This document shows, piece by piece, positions 11,149 through 22,600 of a stretch of DNA of 64,000 nucleotides. Source of the DNA: Vitellaria paradoxa (taxonomy: Eukaryota; Streptophyta; Magnoliopsida; Ericales; Sapotaceae); contig CM034241.1 in NCBI GenBank assembly GCA_019916065.1, forward strand, positions 11,073,223 to 11,137,222. The letters run 5' to 3'. The first letter of the stretch is position 1, and every line of letters starts with the position of its first letter. Both the position numbers and the translations under genes were made by a program. The notes beneath the pieces were generated by a model. It ran no database searches. It saw nothing but the letters and a program-made list of their open reading frames with translations, and had not been told where the DNA came from.

Positions 11149-11452
11149 TGAAATAAACAATTTTATTGCATTTGTTGCATTCTGTTCTTTCTTCATTGTA
11201 ATTGGAATAAATGACTCTTTTAAATAAATAATTTTATTGCATTTGTTGCATTCTGTTCTTTCTTCATTGTTATTGGAATAAATGACTTTTTTACACAATT
11301 TACATTAATTGTACCAAAGTTATGCTCTGTTTTTAATATTGCTAAATGTTGCATTGAAACAATACAATGTACTAGGTAACAATGGAAAGATGATTAGAAT
11401 GTGTGTTCATCTATTTATAAAAATATGTCATTTCGCATCCTTCTTTTCTAAC
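11149..11452. other. Flanking DNA with a 71-bp tandem duplication
   Basis: The block ttttattgcatttgttgcat...aaatgact appears at 11161 and again at 11232 (71-bp period, few differences). No gene is seen. The last 8 bp (11445-11452, TTTCTAAC) are the target site of the next transposon. Confidence 0.8.
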
Positions 11453-12770
11453 CATGGTATTAAAAATCGGTGATACGTAACGGAATCGGCGAGCTCCAAG
11501 TCCGATGCGGTAGCGTTACTGGGTATGACACAGCAATCACACTGTAACGGGCGTTACACCGGCGTTATGCCGGTGATACGACAGTATTTCACAGAGATAT
11601 CAACAAAAAAAGGATAGAAAAACACAGATAGATGTTTGAAACCTTTTAGTCTTTTAACAGAGAATCGAAAAAATAAAAAATGAATTGAGAATCAAGAAGT
11701 ACCAGATTTGGATCTTATGAAAGAAAAAAAAAAGATAACTGATCATTGAAGCCTTTCACTTCCGGATCGAGATTGAGCAAATGGCGAAAAAATTGATTCA
11801 TTGAAGCCTTCAGTTCCAGATTGAGATTAAGCGAAGAACTGTGGAGTTCATGTTCCTCAGCTTCAGCTTTCGAAAAACCATGGTGAGTGAAACTAAACAG
11901 AGACGAAGAGTTTAAAGAAGTTGCTAAGTCGTGGGTGTGTGGATGTGATTTGGGCGGTGGATAGGCGAGTGGGTTTCTTGGAAATCTAATTGCCTATCAA
12001 GTTATCTGTCAGCATTGATGGTGGCGCGGCGTTTGATAATATGGAGAGTCTTTTTTCTTTGTTACAGACCACTGTATTGAACTCGAGTTAATCTTTTTAT
12101 ATATCATAATTATATAAATATAATTTATTATATTTTTGTAAAGTATATTAAATTATTTTTAATTATATGTATGTTAAATAACTTTAATTATAATTAAATA
12201 TTATAATAAAATTTTGTATTAAGATATTATGTAATTTATATTAATTATTATTAATTAAACACCACTATTATACTATAACATATTAATTTAATATAATTAT
12301 TAATATTATTATACTAACATATTATATAATTTACATTAGTTATATTAAATATAATTAATTATTTTATATTAAAAATTATTAATTAAGTGTAACTGTTTTA
12401 CTATAATATATATTATTTAATTTTAATAAATGTACATTTATATTGTCTTAATTAATATATAAATATTAACAATTTAATATAAAAATATATAAGCTTATTT
12501 TTACGTAAGAGATGTCCAAAAAAATTGAATATTTATGTGTATATATATAAACATAACATGATATAAAATTATTAAATAACACTAATAATTTATATTTATG
12601 TATTTTAATTATTAAACAATCAAAAACCATGAAATTTAGGTAAAGTGTGAATTAAAAAAAAATTTACACTTCCGATTTCCGTTTCCATTACGTAACATCT
12701 GTTACATCCCGTTTCCGCGTCACCGCGACCGTTACCGTTACAGTACCTGTTACCGCTTTTTAAAATCATG
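11453..12770. mobile_element. hAT-like non-autonomous transposon, 1,318 bp
   Basis: The left end reads CATGGTATTAAAAATCGGTGA. The right end, reverse-complemented, reads CATGATTTTAAAAAGCGGTAA (CATGGTTTTAAAA in the left duplication copy at 4506). Flanking 8-mers are TTTCTAAC (11445-11452) and TTTCTAAT (12771-12778); in the duplicated copy the right flank is exactly TTTCTAAC. An 8-bp target duplication with CA-starting terminal repeats fits the hAT superfamily. Subterminal ends carry many GTAACGG/CCGTTAC motifs, likely transposase-binding repeats. The interior is AT-rich with no transposase frame. Confidence 0.75.
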
Positions 12771-13378
12771 TTTCTAATAGGCTTATGTACACACCTACAC
12801 ACACATATATTATTCAAATGAGATCTCTTCAATTGTTAAGATTAGTGTCAAATTCATTCAAAGTATTGAAGGTCGATGGTTGGTGCAAATTACCATCAAA
12901 AATTTATTTTTTTTAACCCAACAAGAAGTCGTTTTCGAGGAGGTGAGAGGACACCAAAGTCCAAGTGATTAATGTCACATAAATTAGTTTCCATTCTTCA
13001 CTACATGTGTATAATAATATGATTATTTTTTATCGTAACAGCTCTATGAAACAAACAAATTTTCAAAATTCACAACTTCTGAGCAAAAATCTTAGACCAA
13101 ACCCACCAACAAAATAATTTTCATCAAAAATTTTCAAAACCATTTTAGATTTCATAGACCTCATCCAAAAACCAGCCACAATTCAATCAATCTCTAAAAT
13201 CAAATTTAAATCAAAAGGTTGAAATCCAACACAAAAGCAAAACAGAAATAAACAAAACGCAACTCATGCAAAGCTAGAAAATCCCAAGCTTTTAACACCA
13301 AAAAAAATAAAAAATAAATAAATAAAGAACATACAATTCGATGAGTACCGACCATAATCTGAAAAGATATGAGCTTGA
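12173..13378. repeat. Right copy of the 1.2 kb segmental duplication
   Basis: This is the partner of 3908-5114 at an offset of about 8,264 bp. Here the hAT-like element is complete, so this copy is closer to the ancestral locus. Sequence continues smoothly past 13378 into DNA absent from the left copy, where the viral segment begins instead. Confidence 0.9.
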
Positions 13379-14012
13379 TTCGAGAGAATTAGCACAAATC
13401 TAATGGAGTTCAACTGTTCTCGTTGAAATTAAAATTCAAAGGAGACAAAAACCAACAAGAATCGAGGTAATGAACCATTTTGTTGAACTGTTCTGTACTT
13501 CTTATTTGATAGAGGCCCTTTATGTATAACTGTTTGTATGTATTAGCTTGAATCTTGAATAACTGAATTGATGAAGTCAAAACTCAAACATGCCAATATA
13601 TTTTCATCACCGTTCATCTGTTTTCTATCACATTGTCGCCGTAAACCCTCCTTGACCTAATTCCTCTGTTTCGGTTCCTTCGCAATTCTTGCTCTTTTGC
13701 ATTTTGAACAACGACCATAACGACGATTTGCTTCCATTACCAGTCGCCAAAAATTTAGAACCGTCAAAATCTTTGTCATTGGCGAACCAATAATGCTGGA
13801 ACGGATCGTTGGAACAAATTGTGGGTGTTGAGAAAAAAATGATGAAAAATGACATAATTACCTTCCATGTAACGACTATTTTTAAAAGGTTGTTAACAGA
13901 AAAATCGAATTACTATTTGATCAAAACTGTAGAAATTTTACTATTACAATTGAAATATAAAGAACTAAAGTGACACCGAGTATAAACTGTAAGGGTGGTT
14001 TCTGTACTTTAT
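13379..14012. other. Unique DNA ending in a Mutator-like TIR remnant
   Basis: About 13895-14012 resembles the right terminal repeat of the element at 58275-59361 (interval tattacaattgaa...actaaagtgacaccgagt...aaactgtaagggtggtttctgta). A 75-codon minus-strand frame at 13628-13855 (begins MSFFIIFFSTPTICSNDPF) lies just inside it and may be a captured gene fragment. I do not recognise it. No matching left terminal repeat was found. Confidence 0.4.
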
Positions 14013-14450
14013 TCAAGTTATTATTTTAACTGATAATTAATAAAAAATTCTAAATAATTAAAAATTTTAAATAAAATGTAATTATATATGTTATTAGAAT
14101 ATTATTATATATGCTTTAATCTAATAATAATTGGTTGAATATTTCAAATAATGTTTGAGAATTAATAATTTAATTAATTAGTAAGTTTTAAAAATATAAA
14201 CTCCTAATGATCCTCAATTACTAAAAATTACTTATTTTAATTGATAATAAATAGTAAATAATTAAGGTAGTTAAAATTAAAATAACATTTAATGTGTGGA
14301 ATCCTGAATATTTTACTTATTAAATACGTATAATCCTATGTGTAATTAAAATATTATATTTAAGTTTTGACCGTAATTGTTAATAATTACTTGAATATTT
14401 AAAATAGTAGTTTAGAATTAATAACTTAATTTGTTAATAAGTTTTAATTA
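14013..14450. other. AT-rich intergenic DNA
   Basis: This is very AT-rich with repeated taataattaa-type phrases and no open frame. Its last 9 bp (14442-14450) are the target site of the next element. Confidence 0.5.
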
Positions 14451-15699
14451 GGGTAAATTTCAAAAATCATCCCGAAAATTTATATTGAGTTTCACTTTAG
14501 TTCCTATAATTTTAGTTCCTATAATTTTAATTGTGACAGTTAAAACTTTGTAACTCTGCTCAAGTTTCAATGTGAACTTTCCATCTATTTAATTTAAAAT
14601 TAAGTTATCAAGTCCCAAAAGCCACTCACATGAAGTCATTCCGTGGGTAATTTGATAATTCAATTTGTTTAAATTTTATAATTACCCCTACAGTATACAT
14701 CACGTTCCACTTTAGTCTCTAAAGTTCTAATAAATTATAATTTTATTATTTTAAAATGTTGATATGGTTTATTTAAGAATAATTATTTAAGTATAATTTT
14801 ATTAATTCTTATATGACTCTCATAATGAATTTAAATAATTTACGAACAGGTTATAAATCACAAAAATTAAACTTTTTTAAAATGTTTAACTCCACTATTT
14901 TAATTGCAGGTGTCATTTAGGGTATGATTTGTAGCAATACGTCAATTATTTTCAATTTATATTACGCTGCCATAATAATTTTGAAAAAAGAGTTGATACA
15001 ATTTATTTAAAAATAACCGCTTAGAAATAATTTTATTATTATTTATATAACTCTTATAATGAATTTATGAAAGTTGCTAATAAGTTATAAATTTCAAATC
15101 ATTATAAAAAAATAATTTCAATTTATTTATAGTATTAGCTCTAAGATTTTAGTAGCAAGTGACATTTAGAATATAATTTGTGGCAATACTTCAACCATTT
15201 TTAATACATAACTCATTTTCTACAAATTTCAAATTGGAAAAAAAAAAAAATCTACAGTTACTTTTACCATTCGGTTAAAGGTGAAAAATATTTACGCCGG
15301 CTTTGTGCCAATGTGTGAGACCCTAAAAAACTCAGAACGAATCCATCATAAAAATCAAAAATCACTTAAAAAAAAAAGAAAAGAAAAAAAATTAACCATG
15401 TTGTAAAATATACAAATGCCGATGATAAGACCAAAGTGGATAATTAAAACTGTAAAAATCAAAATAAAACACCATATAATTTATGAATATAATTTTTGAA
15501 ATTCGAACATATTAAATTACCAAATTGCTCATGAATTGCATATGAGTGGATATGAGATTGAACAACTAAATTTTAAAGAAAAAAAAAACAGAACATAAAT
15601 ATCACATTAAAACTATAAAACTTAACTGTTACAATTAAAAATGTAAAGATTAAAATGAAATGCGATATAAACTATAAAGATAATTTTTGAAATTTACCC
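14451..15699. mobile_element. Mutator-like TIR element, 1,249 bp, with 9-bp TSD
   Basis: The left end GGGTAAATTTCAAAAATCAT is mirrored by the right end ...GATAATTTTTGAAATTTACCC, with similarity continuing over about 100 bp. Perfect 9-mers TTTTAATTA flank it (14442-14450 and 15700-15708). A 9-bp duplication with long TIRs fits the Mutator superfamily. The interior is AT-rich and non-coding. Internal TIR-like pieces at about 14690-14750 and 15420-15500 suggest a nested or duplicated relative. Confidence 0.85.
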
Positions 15700-15708
15700 T
15701 TTTAATTA

Positions 15709-16520
15709 TATAAACTCCAAATGATACTCAATTACTAAAAGTATTTGATTTAATTGGTAATTAATAGTAAATGATTAAAGTAACTAAATTAAAATAATAT
15801 TAACTACGAACAATCCTAAATGTGCTCATCGATTAGAACATTTTAAAGATACTCACATTTACATAAATATACATATATTATATATATTACAATAATAGTA
15901 ACATAAAACGTGCTAAAGACACTCAAGGTACTCCCATTTATATACATTATAGACATAGATTAATTGGCAGTTCGCACCACGATACCAAAACATCAAATTA
16001 ACTTTAAATTAAATAACTTGGGCAGGAGGGGTAACCTAGTGGACGAGTGTTCCTCACCTGGACCAAGTCCAGAGCAACCTAGTGTGTATATACATACATA
16101 CATACATACATCCATACATATATATGTGTGTGTGCGCGTGTATGTATATATATGTAGATGTTCAGTCTTTTCCTTCCCCCCATCACTGAAGAAAATATTA
16201 AGAACAATAAAATTTAAAAAAAAAAAAAAAGAACAGGTAACAGAAGTAGCCTCATAGTCCAGATAAGTCCTGAGAATGTGCCCCATAAGGGAAGGGAACA
16301 AAATATGCCCCCCACCCCAAAAACAAAATTAAATAAATAAAATTGTAGTAATAATATGATAAACTACTCTACAACAGTGATAATGTGTGACAATGACATC
16401 TGAAAACATCAATTTGCCAAACAAAACAATAAGTAAAAAAACGACAATTTCTTAACAAAAAATACACCAATTTAAAGGACATTTTTTAAACAGTAAAGTA
16501 ACATCATATGTGTGAGAGAG
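15709..16520. other. Intergenic DNA with microsatellites, 3' of the prefoldin gene
   Basis: No gene is seen. It holds a (TACA)n/(TATG)n block at about 16088-16155, an A-run at about 16216-16230 and a (GA)n run at about 16513-16534. The last part, up to 16606, probably contains the 3' UTR of the minus-strand prefoldin gene. Confidence 0.5.
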
Positions 16521-16606
16521 AGAGAGAGAGAGAGAACATTCCTGTTTTGGGTTTCCATGTAAAAGAGGGGAAAATAATAATATAGAAATTCTTCGTAAGG
16601 TTTACA

Positions 16607-19600
16607 TTACACAGACATTGACATTATCTGACGAGCAAGACCGGGATCTTGATGCAACAGTTCCCTCAGGTTGTTCTCCACTTCTGCCATCTGCTTCTCT
16701 AAGTACTCCTTCGAGGTCTGTGAAATACCAAAACAACCCTTATTATTTACCAAGACACAGACAGAGAGAGAGCAGGTTCATGATCAAGTTCAAATAATTC
16801 TTTGATTAAATCAACAAACTCACAGTGGACGTTGCGAATTGCAATATTTGCTGCATTATTATGAAATTATTTAGGGAAACTTTCAAAAATTAATAATAAT
16901 AACTTTTAGACTAAAAATTATATGTTAATAAACTGAAAACTTGAAGTTCTGAATACATGAACTTCTATTCCATATACAATTTCAACCGGGATGCCATAAT
17001 TTCAAGCTTTTAATTCATTAAAATAAAATCACTCCAAAAGTTCGTTATGGGAATTTTCCCAATTATTTAAGCTTTATAACCTGCTAGGGTTCAAGCTTTG
17101 GCTTGAATTGATGCCCACTAAAATACCCCCAGAAGGGGATAAGAATAGGCGGAGCGCAAAGGGTTTTTCATGATGTAGAAAATGAAAACTATTAGTCCCA
17201 CACAAGATTTGTGAATAAGTAATTGTCTGATAATGAGTAAAGGATATCAGTCTTTCTGCTTGTTGAAATAAAGATGGATAGAGCTGACTCTGTAAATATA
17301 TATATATATATATAAATATCCGAGCCCAGCAACGATGCCAAACCAAGCCACGCTATCATTACACCTCCCCCGGTCAAGCCAATTACCGGGCTTCGTTGCA
17401 ATTGGAACACTGTAGTAATAAACATTCTACAACAGCTAAGAGGAAACCTTCATTTCACTCGTTCAAACAGAAGATTGTAAGAATTCTCTCACTGGCTCTG
17501 CGGTTGTAAAATTTATCTGTTGTCATCCTTTAAATCATGCAACAGACTACTAACGAAACAGGGACGAGTAAAGACCAACTATTTAACCCATGTAACACAG
17601 AAAAACAAATCAAAATAAGGTAAATGAAAGCAAAGGGACTTGAGAACATCAAATGATTATTTCAACCTATCCTCCAGTTTTCTTAACCATAAAAATAAAG
17701 TTTTGTTAAGCGGGCATCAAAGGATGCCACCCTAAGTACAATAAAAGAAACAAGGCTCATGTCTCCACAGCCTCAATAATAGACAAAAAGCTTTGTGAAG
17801 TCAGATCTATAACCCCCTGATAACCTCCTACGCATAAACCAAACCAAACCAAGCTTTTTCCCACTAGGTGGGGTCGGATATATGGATTTGTCGACGCCAA
17901 TTAGATCTGTTTAGGGATATATCCTCCGATAGATCTAGACAGACAAGGTCATGTTTAATAGTCTCTTCCCAACTCCTCTTGGGTCTTCCTCTACCTCTCC
18001 TACTCCTAGTAATCTCCATACTTTCACACCTTCTAACAGGTGCCTCCGCTGGATTCCTTCTAACATAGTCAAACCATCTTAATTGGTTTTCTCTCATTTT
18101 ATCTTCAATCGGTACTATTCCTACTTTGCCCCTAATCTCCTCATTCCTAATCCTATCTTTCCTTGTAATCCCGCACATCCACCTTAGCATCCTCATCTCC
18201 GCAACTGCCATCTTCTAACTATGATTATGCTTTACTGCCCAACACTCTGATCCATATAGCAGCGCTGGTCTAACCGCCATCTTATAATACTTTCTTTTCA
18301 CCTTGAGGGGGACTTTTCGGTCGCACAAAACCCCCGAAACACTCCTTCATTTGGTCCACCCGGCTTGAATCCTGTGACTTACATCAGTATCAATCCCTCT
18401 ATCTTGTTGCACCATAGATCCAAGGTACCTAAATTTATCTTTCTCTACAATCTTTTGTGTGCCTAAACTTACTTCTATACTACCCATTATCCTATTTTGA
18501 CTAAACTTACATTCCATATATTCCGTCTTGCATCAACTTAGCCTAAATCCTTTTGTCTCTAACATTTTCCGCCACAATTCTAGCTTAGCATTCACTCCTT
18601 CTCTCGTCTCATCTACTAAAACAATATCATCTGCAAATAGCATACACCACGGCACCTCATCCTGAATACGTCTTGTAATCTCATCCATAACTAAAGCAAA
18701 CAAGTATGAGCTTAACGCTGAGCCTTGATGTAAACCAATCGTGATAAAGAACTTGTTAGTCTCACCACCCATTGTCCGTATCGATGTCATGGCTCTATCA
18801 TACATGTCCTTTATCACCTCAATTTATGCGACACACGCTCCTTTCTTTTCCAATACTCTCCATAGAATCTCCCTAGGAACTCGGTCATATGCCTTCTCTA
18901 AATCAATGAACACCATATGTAAATCTTTTTGACCTTCTGTATACTATTCTATTAACCTCCTCAAGAGAAAGATAGCCACCATGGTTGATCTTCCAGGCAT
19001 GAAACCAAATTGATTCTCTGAAACGTTTGTTGTCTTTCTTAGTCTTCTCTGAATAACTCTCTCCCATAATTTCATCGTATGGCTCATCAACTTAATCCCG
19101 CGGTAGTTTGCACAATTCTGAATATCTCTTTTGTTCTCGTATATGGGTATAAGGATATTTTTCCTTCATGCATCAGGCATCTTCTTGCTCTTTAGCACTA
19201 CATTAAAAAATTTTGTCAACCAACTTATGCCATCCTCTCCTAAGCACCTCCAAACCTCAATAGGTATACCATCTGGCCCAACCGCTTTCCCATTCTTCAT
19301 CCTTTTTAATACTTTTTTTACTTCTTCCCTACTGATTCTCCTATAGAACATAAGATTTAATTCTTCCCTAAAAGTGGTAAATTGCTCCAACTGTATGTCA
19401 CTACTACTCCTATGCATAGTAGACATAAAAATACCTTTCAATCTACACAAAAGAGATTCAACTCCTTCAAAAGTCATCCCATTTCTCTCCCTCCACATAA
19501 ACCACAATAAGCAAAATACAACCAATCACCAAGCCGCCTTCTTCCTTTTCAAGATCTTACCACCCCTAACAGACTCTATTGCAAAACACAAAAGAAATAA

Positions 19601-22600
19601 ATCCCATTTCTCCTTGGACCAAGGACAATGAAAAAATATGATCAATCGACTCCCCATTGTTCTTACAAAGACAACACCTATTAATGATAACCTTTCTTCT
19701 CAAAATAAGGTGGTCAATTGTAAGAATTTTGCCACAAACTAGACACCACATAAAGAAAAGCAACCTTTTGGGTAGCGCCCTACACTCCCAGATAAGTTTC
19801 CAAGGAAATACCTCCACATTGCTGCCCACGTTGCTGCCCACTAACTTCCATTGAATCCTGTCAACCCCTTCACCCACCGTAGAAGCATACAATGTAGCAA
19901 GTAATCTTTCAAAGCATCCACTTCCCAATCGAAAAAGATTTCTGCTAAGTGTGAACTCCAAACAATGACGTCTCCCTCCCTCTAGAAGTAATCTGCAACA
20001 GAACAACCTATCCTCCTTATCACCATCTATTTCAAGTACCAAAAAGTAATTAATCAGAAAACTGGGAAAGCCTGGTTTGCTTTAACCAATTTTCTTAGCA
20101 AACTGAAGATCTCTAAACTTCTACACAAAAGGCAAAACATAATTTTAATATTTTATAGATAGAATTACAAGGATATTTTAAAGGGTAAATTAGGCCTACC
20201 ATCCCTCAATATTTAGGTAATTACACTTACTGCCCCTCAATATTTAAAAATTACACTTACCTCCCTTATTTTTAAATATGGTTCACATTGACCCCATTCT
20301 ATCAAATCAATGTGAAAGAGGGAGAGGTAAAATAAGAAAAGTATCTAAAATTTCAGTTACTTTGATATTTTCTATTAAAGTTTTAACAATTAATTTAACT
20401 AAAGAGGGTCAATGTTAACAACTCAAAATAAGAGAGGTAAGTGTAATTACTTAAATGTTGAGAGAATGTAAGTGTAATTTACCTATTTTAAATAGGTGGA
20501 CCCACATTTGATCATTTCAAATTTGCACACTGATGCACCACTTTTATTTATTTGTTTCTTTTTCTTTTTTTTTTTTTTTTTTTTTTTTTTTTGACAACTA
20601 ATGATGCACAACATTTTGATGAAGAAACATAATGTTAGGAAAGCCTCGGTTACTTTAATCAATTTTCTTAGCAAACTGAAGATCTCTAAGCTTCTACACA
20701 AAAGGCAAAAAATAATTTTAATATTTTATAGATAGAATTATAAGGATATTTTAAAGGGTAAATTAGACCTACCACCCCTCAATATTTAGGTAATTACACT
20801 TACTACCCCTCAATATTTAAAAATTACACTTACCTCCCTTATTTTGAAATGTGGTTCACATTGACCCCATTCTATCAGATAAACGTGAAAGACGGAGGAT
20901 TAAAATAAGAGTACCTAAAATTTCAGTTACTTTGATACTTTCTATTAAGTTTTAACAATTAATTTAACGAAAGGGGGTCAATGTTAATAACTCAAAATAA
21001 GAGAGGTAAGTGTAATTACTCAAATGTTGAGAGAAGCTAAGTGTAATTTACCCTATTTTAAATAGGTGGACCTACATTTGATCATTTCAAATTTGCACAC
21101 TGATGCACCACTTTTATTTATTTGTTTTTTTTTTATTTTTATTTTTTTTTTTTTTTTTTTTTGACAATTAATGATGCACAACATTGTGATGAAGAAACAA
21201 ATAAAAATAGAAAGAAAGACACCTGCAAGGAAGCAATTGCAGTTTCACTATCCTTTAGCTTTTGTTCCTGTTCCTCCATCAAAACTGATTTGGGCTCTAA
21301 AACAAACCTGTCCAATTTTTATTGGGAAACAGCAAGGCAAAAGAAAAAAAAAAATATTGAAGTAGAGGAAACAAACAAATAAACAAACTCATCAAAATAT
21401 ATAATATACAACCAGAAAATTATGAATCAGGGTTAATGGCAATTTATTAATGGGTATGTACAAAGGTTGTCTGGAACTCACGTTCTCCCTGCAAAACAAG
21501 TATGCCAATGTTAGATAATATATATGGTCAGACCTGTCAATATAGCAAACCAATAAGAAAACCAAAATCCATGACCATTAGTTGGATAAACAAATATTTA
21601 TGTGACGGGGAGATCAGAGGCCACTATGCAGAAAAAGATACGCGTAGTCTATTCAGAGAAAATGTTGTAAAGGCAGACAGACAAGAACAACTACAAACAC
21701 ACAGCTGTACATGCTCTTTTAGTTCCATAACAATACCTATTGATTTGTACGTATTGGTATCATCAGACAACTGTCTCAGCTCCTCCAAGGTTAAATATGC
21801 TCGTTTCTTTTCTCCTTCTTTGTTTCGCATCTGATTCTGAACCTAAAAGTCAAGAATTCCATATTTCAGTTTAGAACATCCAGGATAATATAGCCTTCAA
21901 ATGTCAAAAATAAATTTAGAGGCCTGTCATCAACTTCAAAACCAAGCCAGTAATAAAGTAGAAATCACATATGTATACGAGTACAGATGATATACATCTG
22001 TAAGGTCCTCCCTCGAAAAGAACAGATAATTTGTCATCTAAATTTCATCAATTTTCGTGTACAGCTTTTTAACCTTCTAAAAAATGAACTGGACATTTCA
22101 ATTTACAGTATAAATTCATATCCATGATAAGGGAGTTGAGAAAGACCTGTTCAAGATAAGGACCATCATGCCATTTAAGGTACTTAAGATCCTTTCTCTT
22201 AAAAGGAAAACACTTCATCTGAAGATATTCCACTCTTAACTTGTGAAAGATGGTGATCAGGAGTTCCTAAGAATTCACTGTAAAAAGTATGAGAAAAATT
22301 CGTCTGCATTTGTAAGTTGTTAAACTTGGAGTTGCCTATATTCACCCCAGGCAAGCCACTTGGAATCATGAGATCAGCCTTTGAAAAGCGACTGGAAAAG
22401 TGAGACGTGGATGTTATAATTCAGCCTGAATCCAAGAGTGCACTTCAAAGATTTTATCTTGCCATTTAGAGGGTGGGACATCATTGAGAGTGAAATGCTT
22501 ATTGATATCTGACAAAAATGTTTGAGATTGTCTTTCTAGAGCAAGAGTTGTTTGTTCAGCAATATCTAATGGTTCAGAGTCATCAGATTGGATTTCAAGT

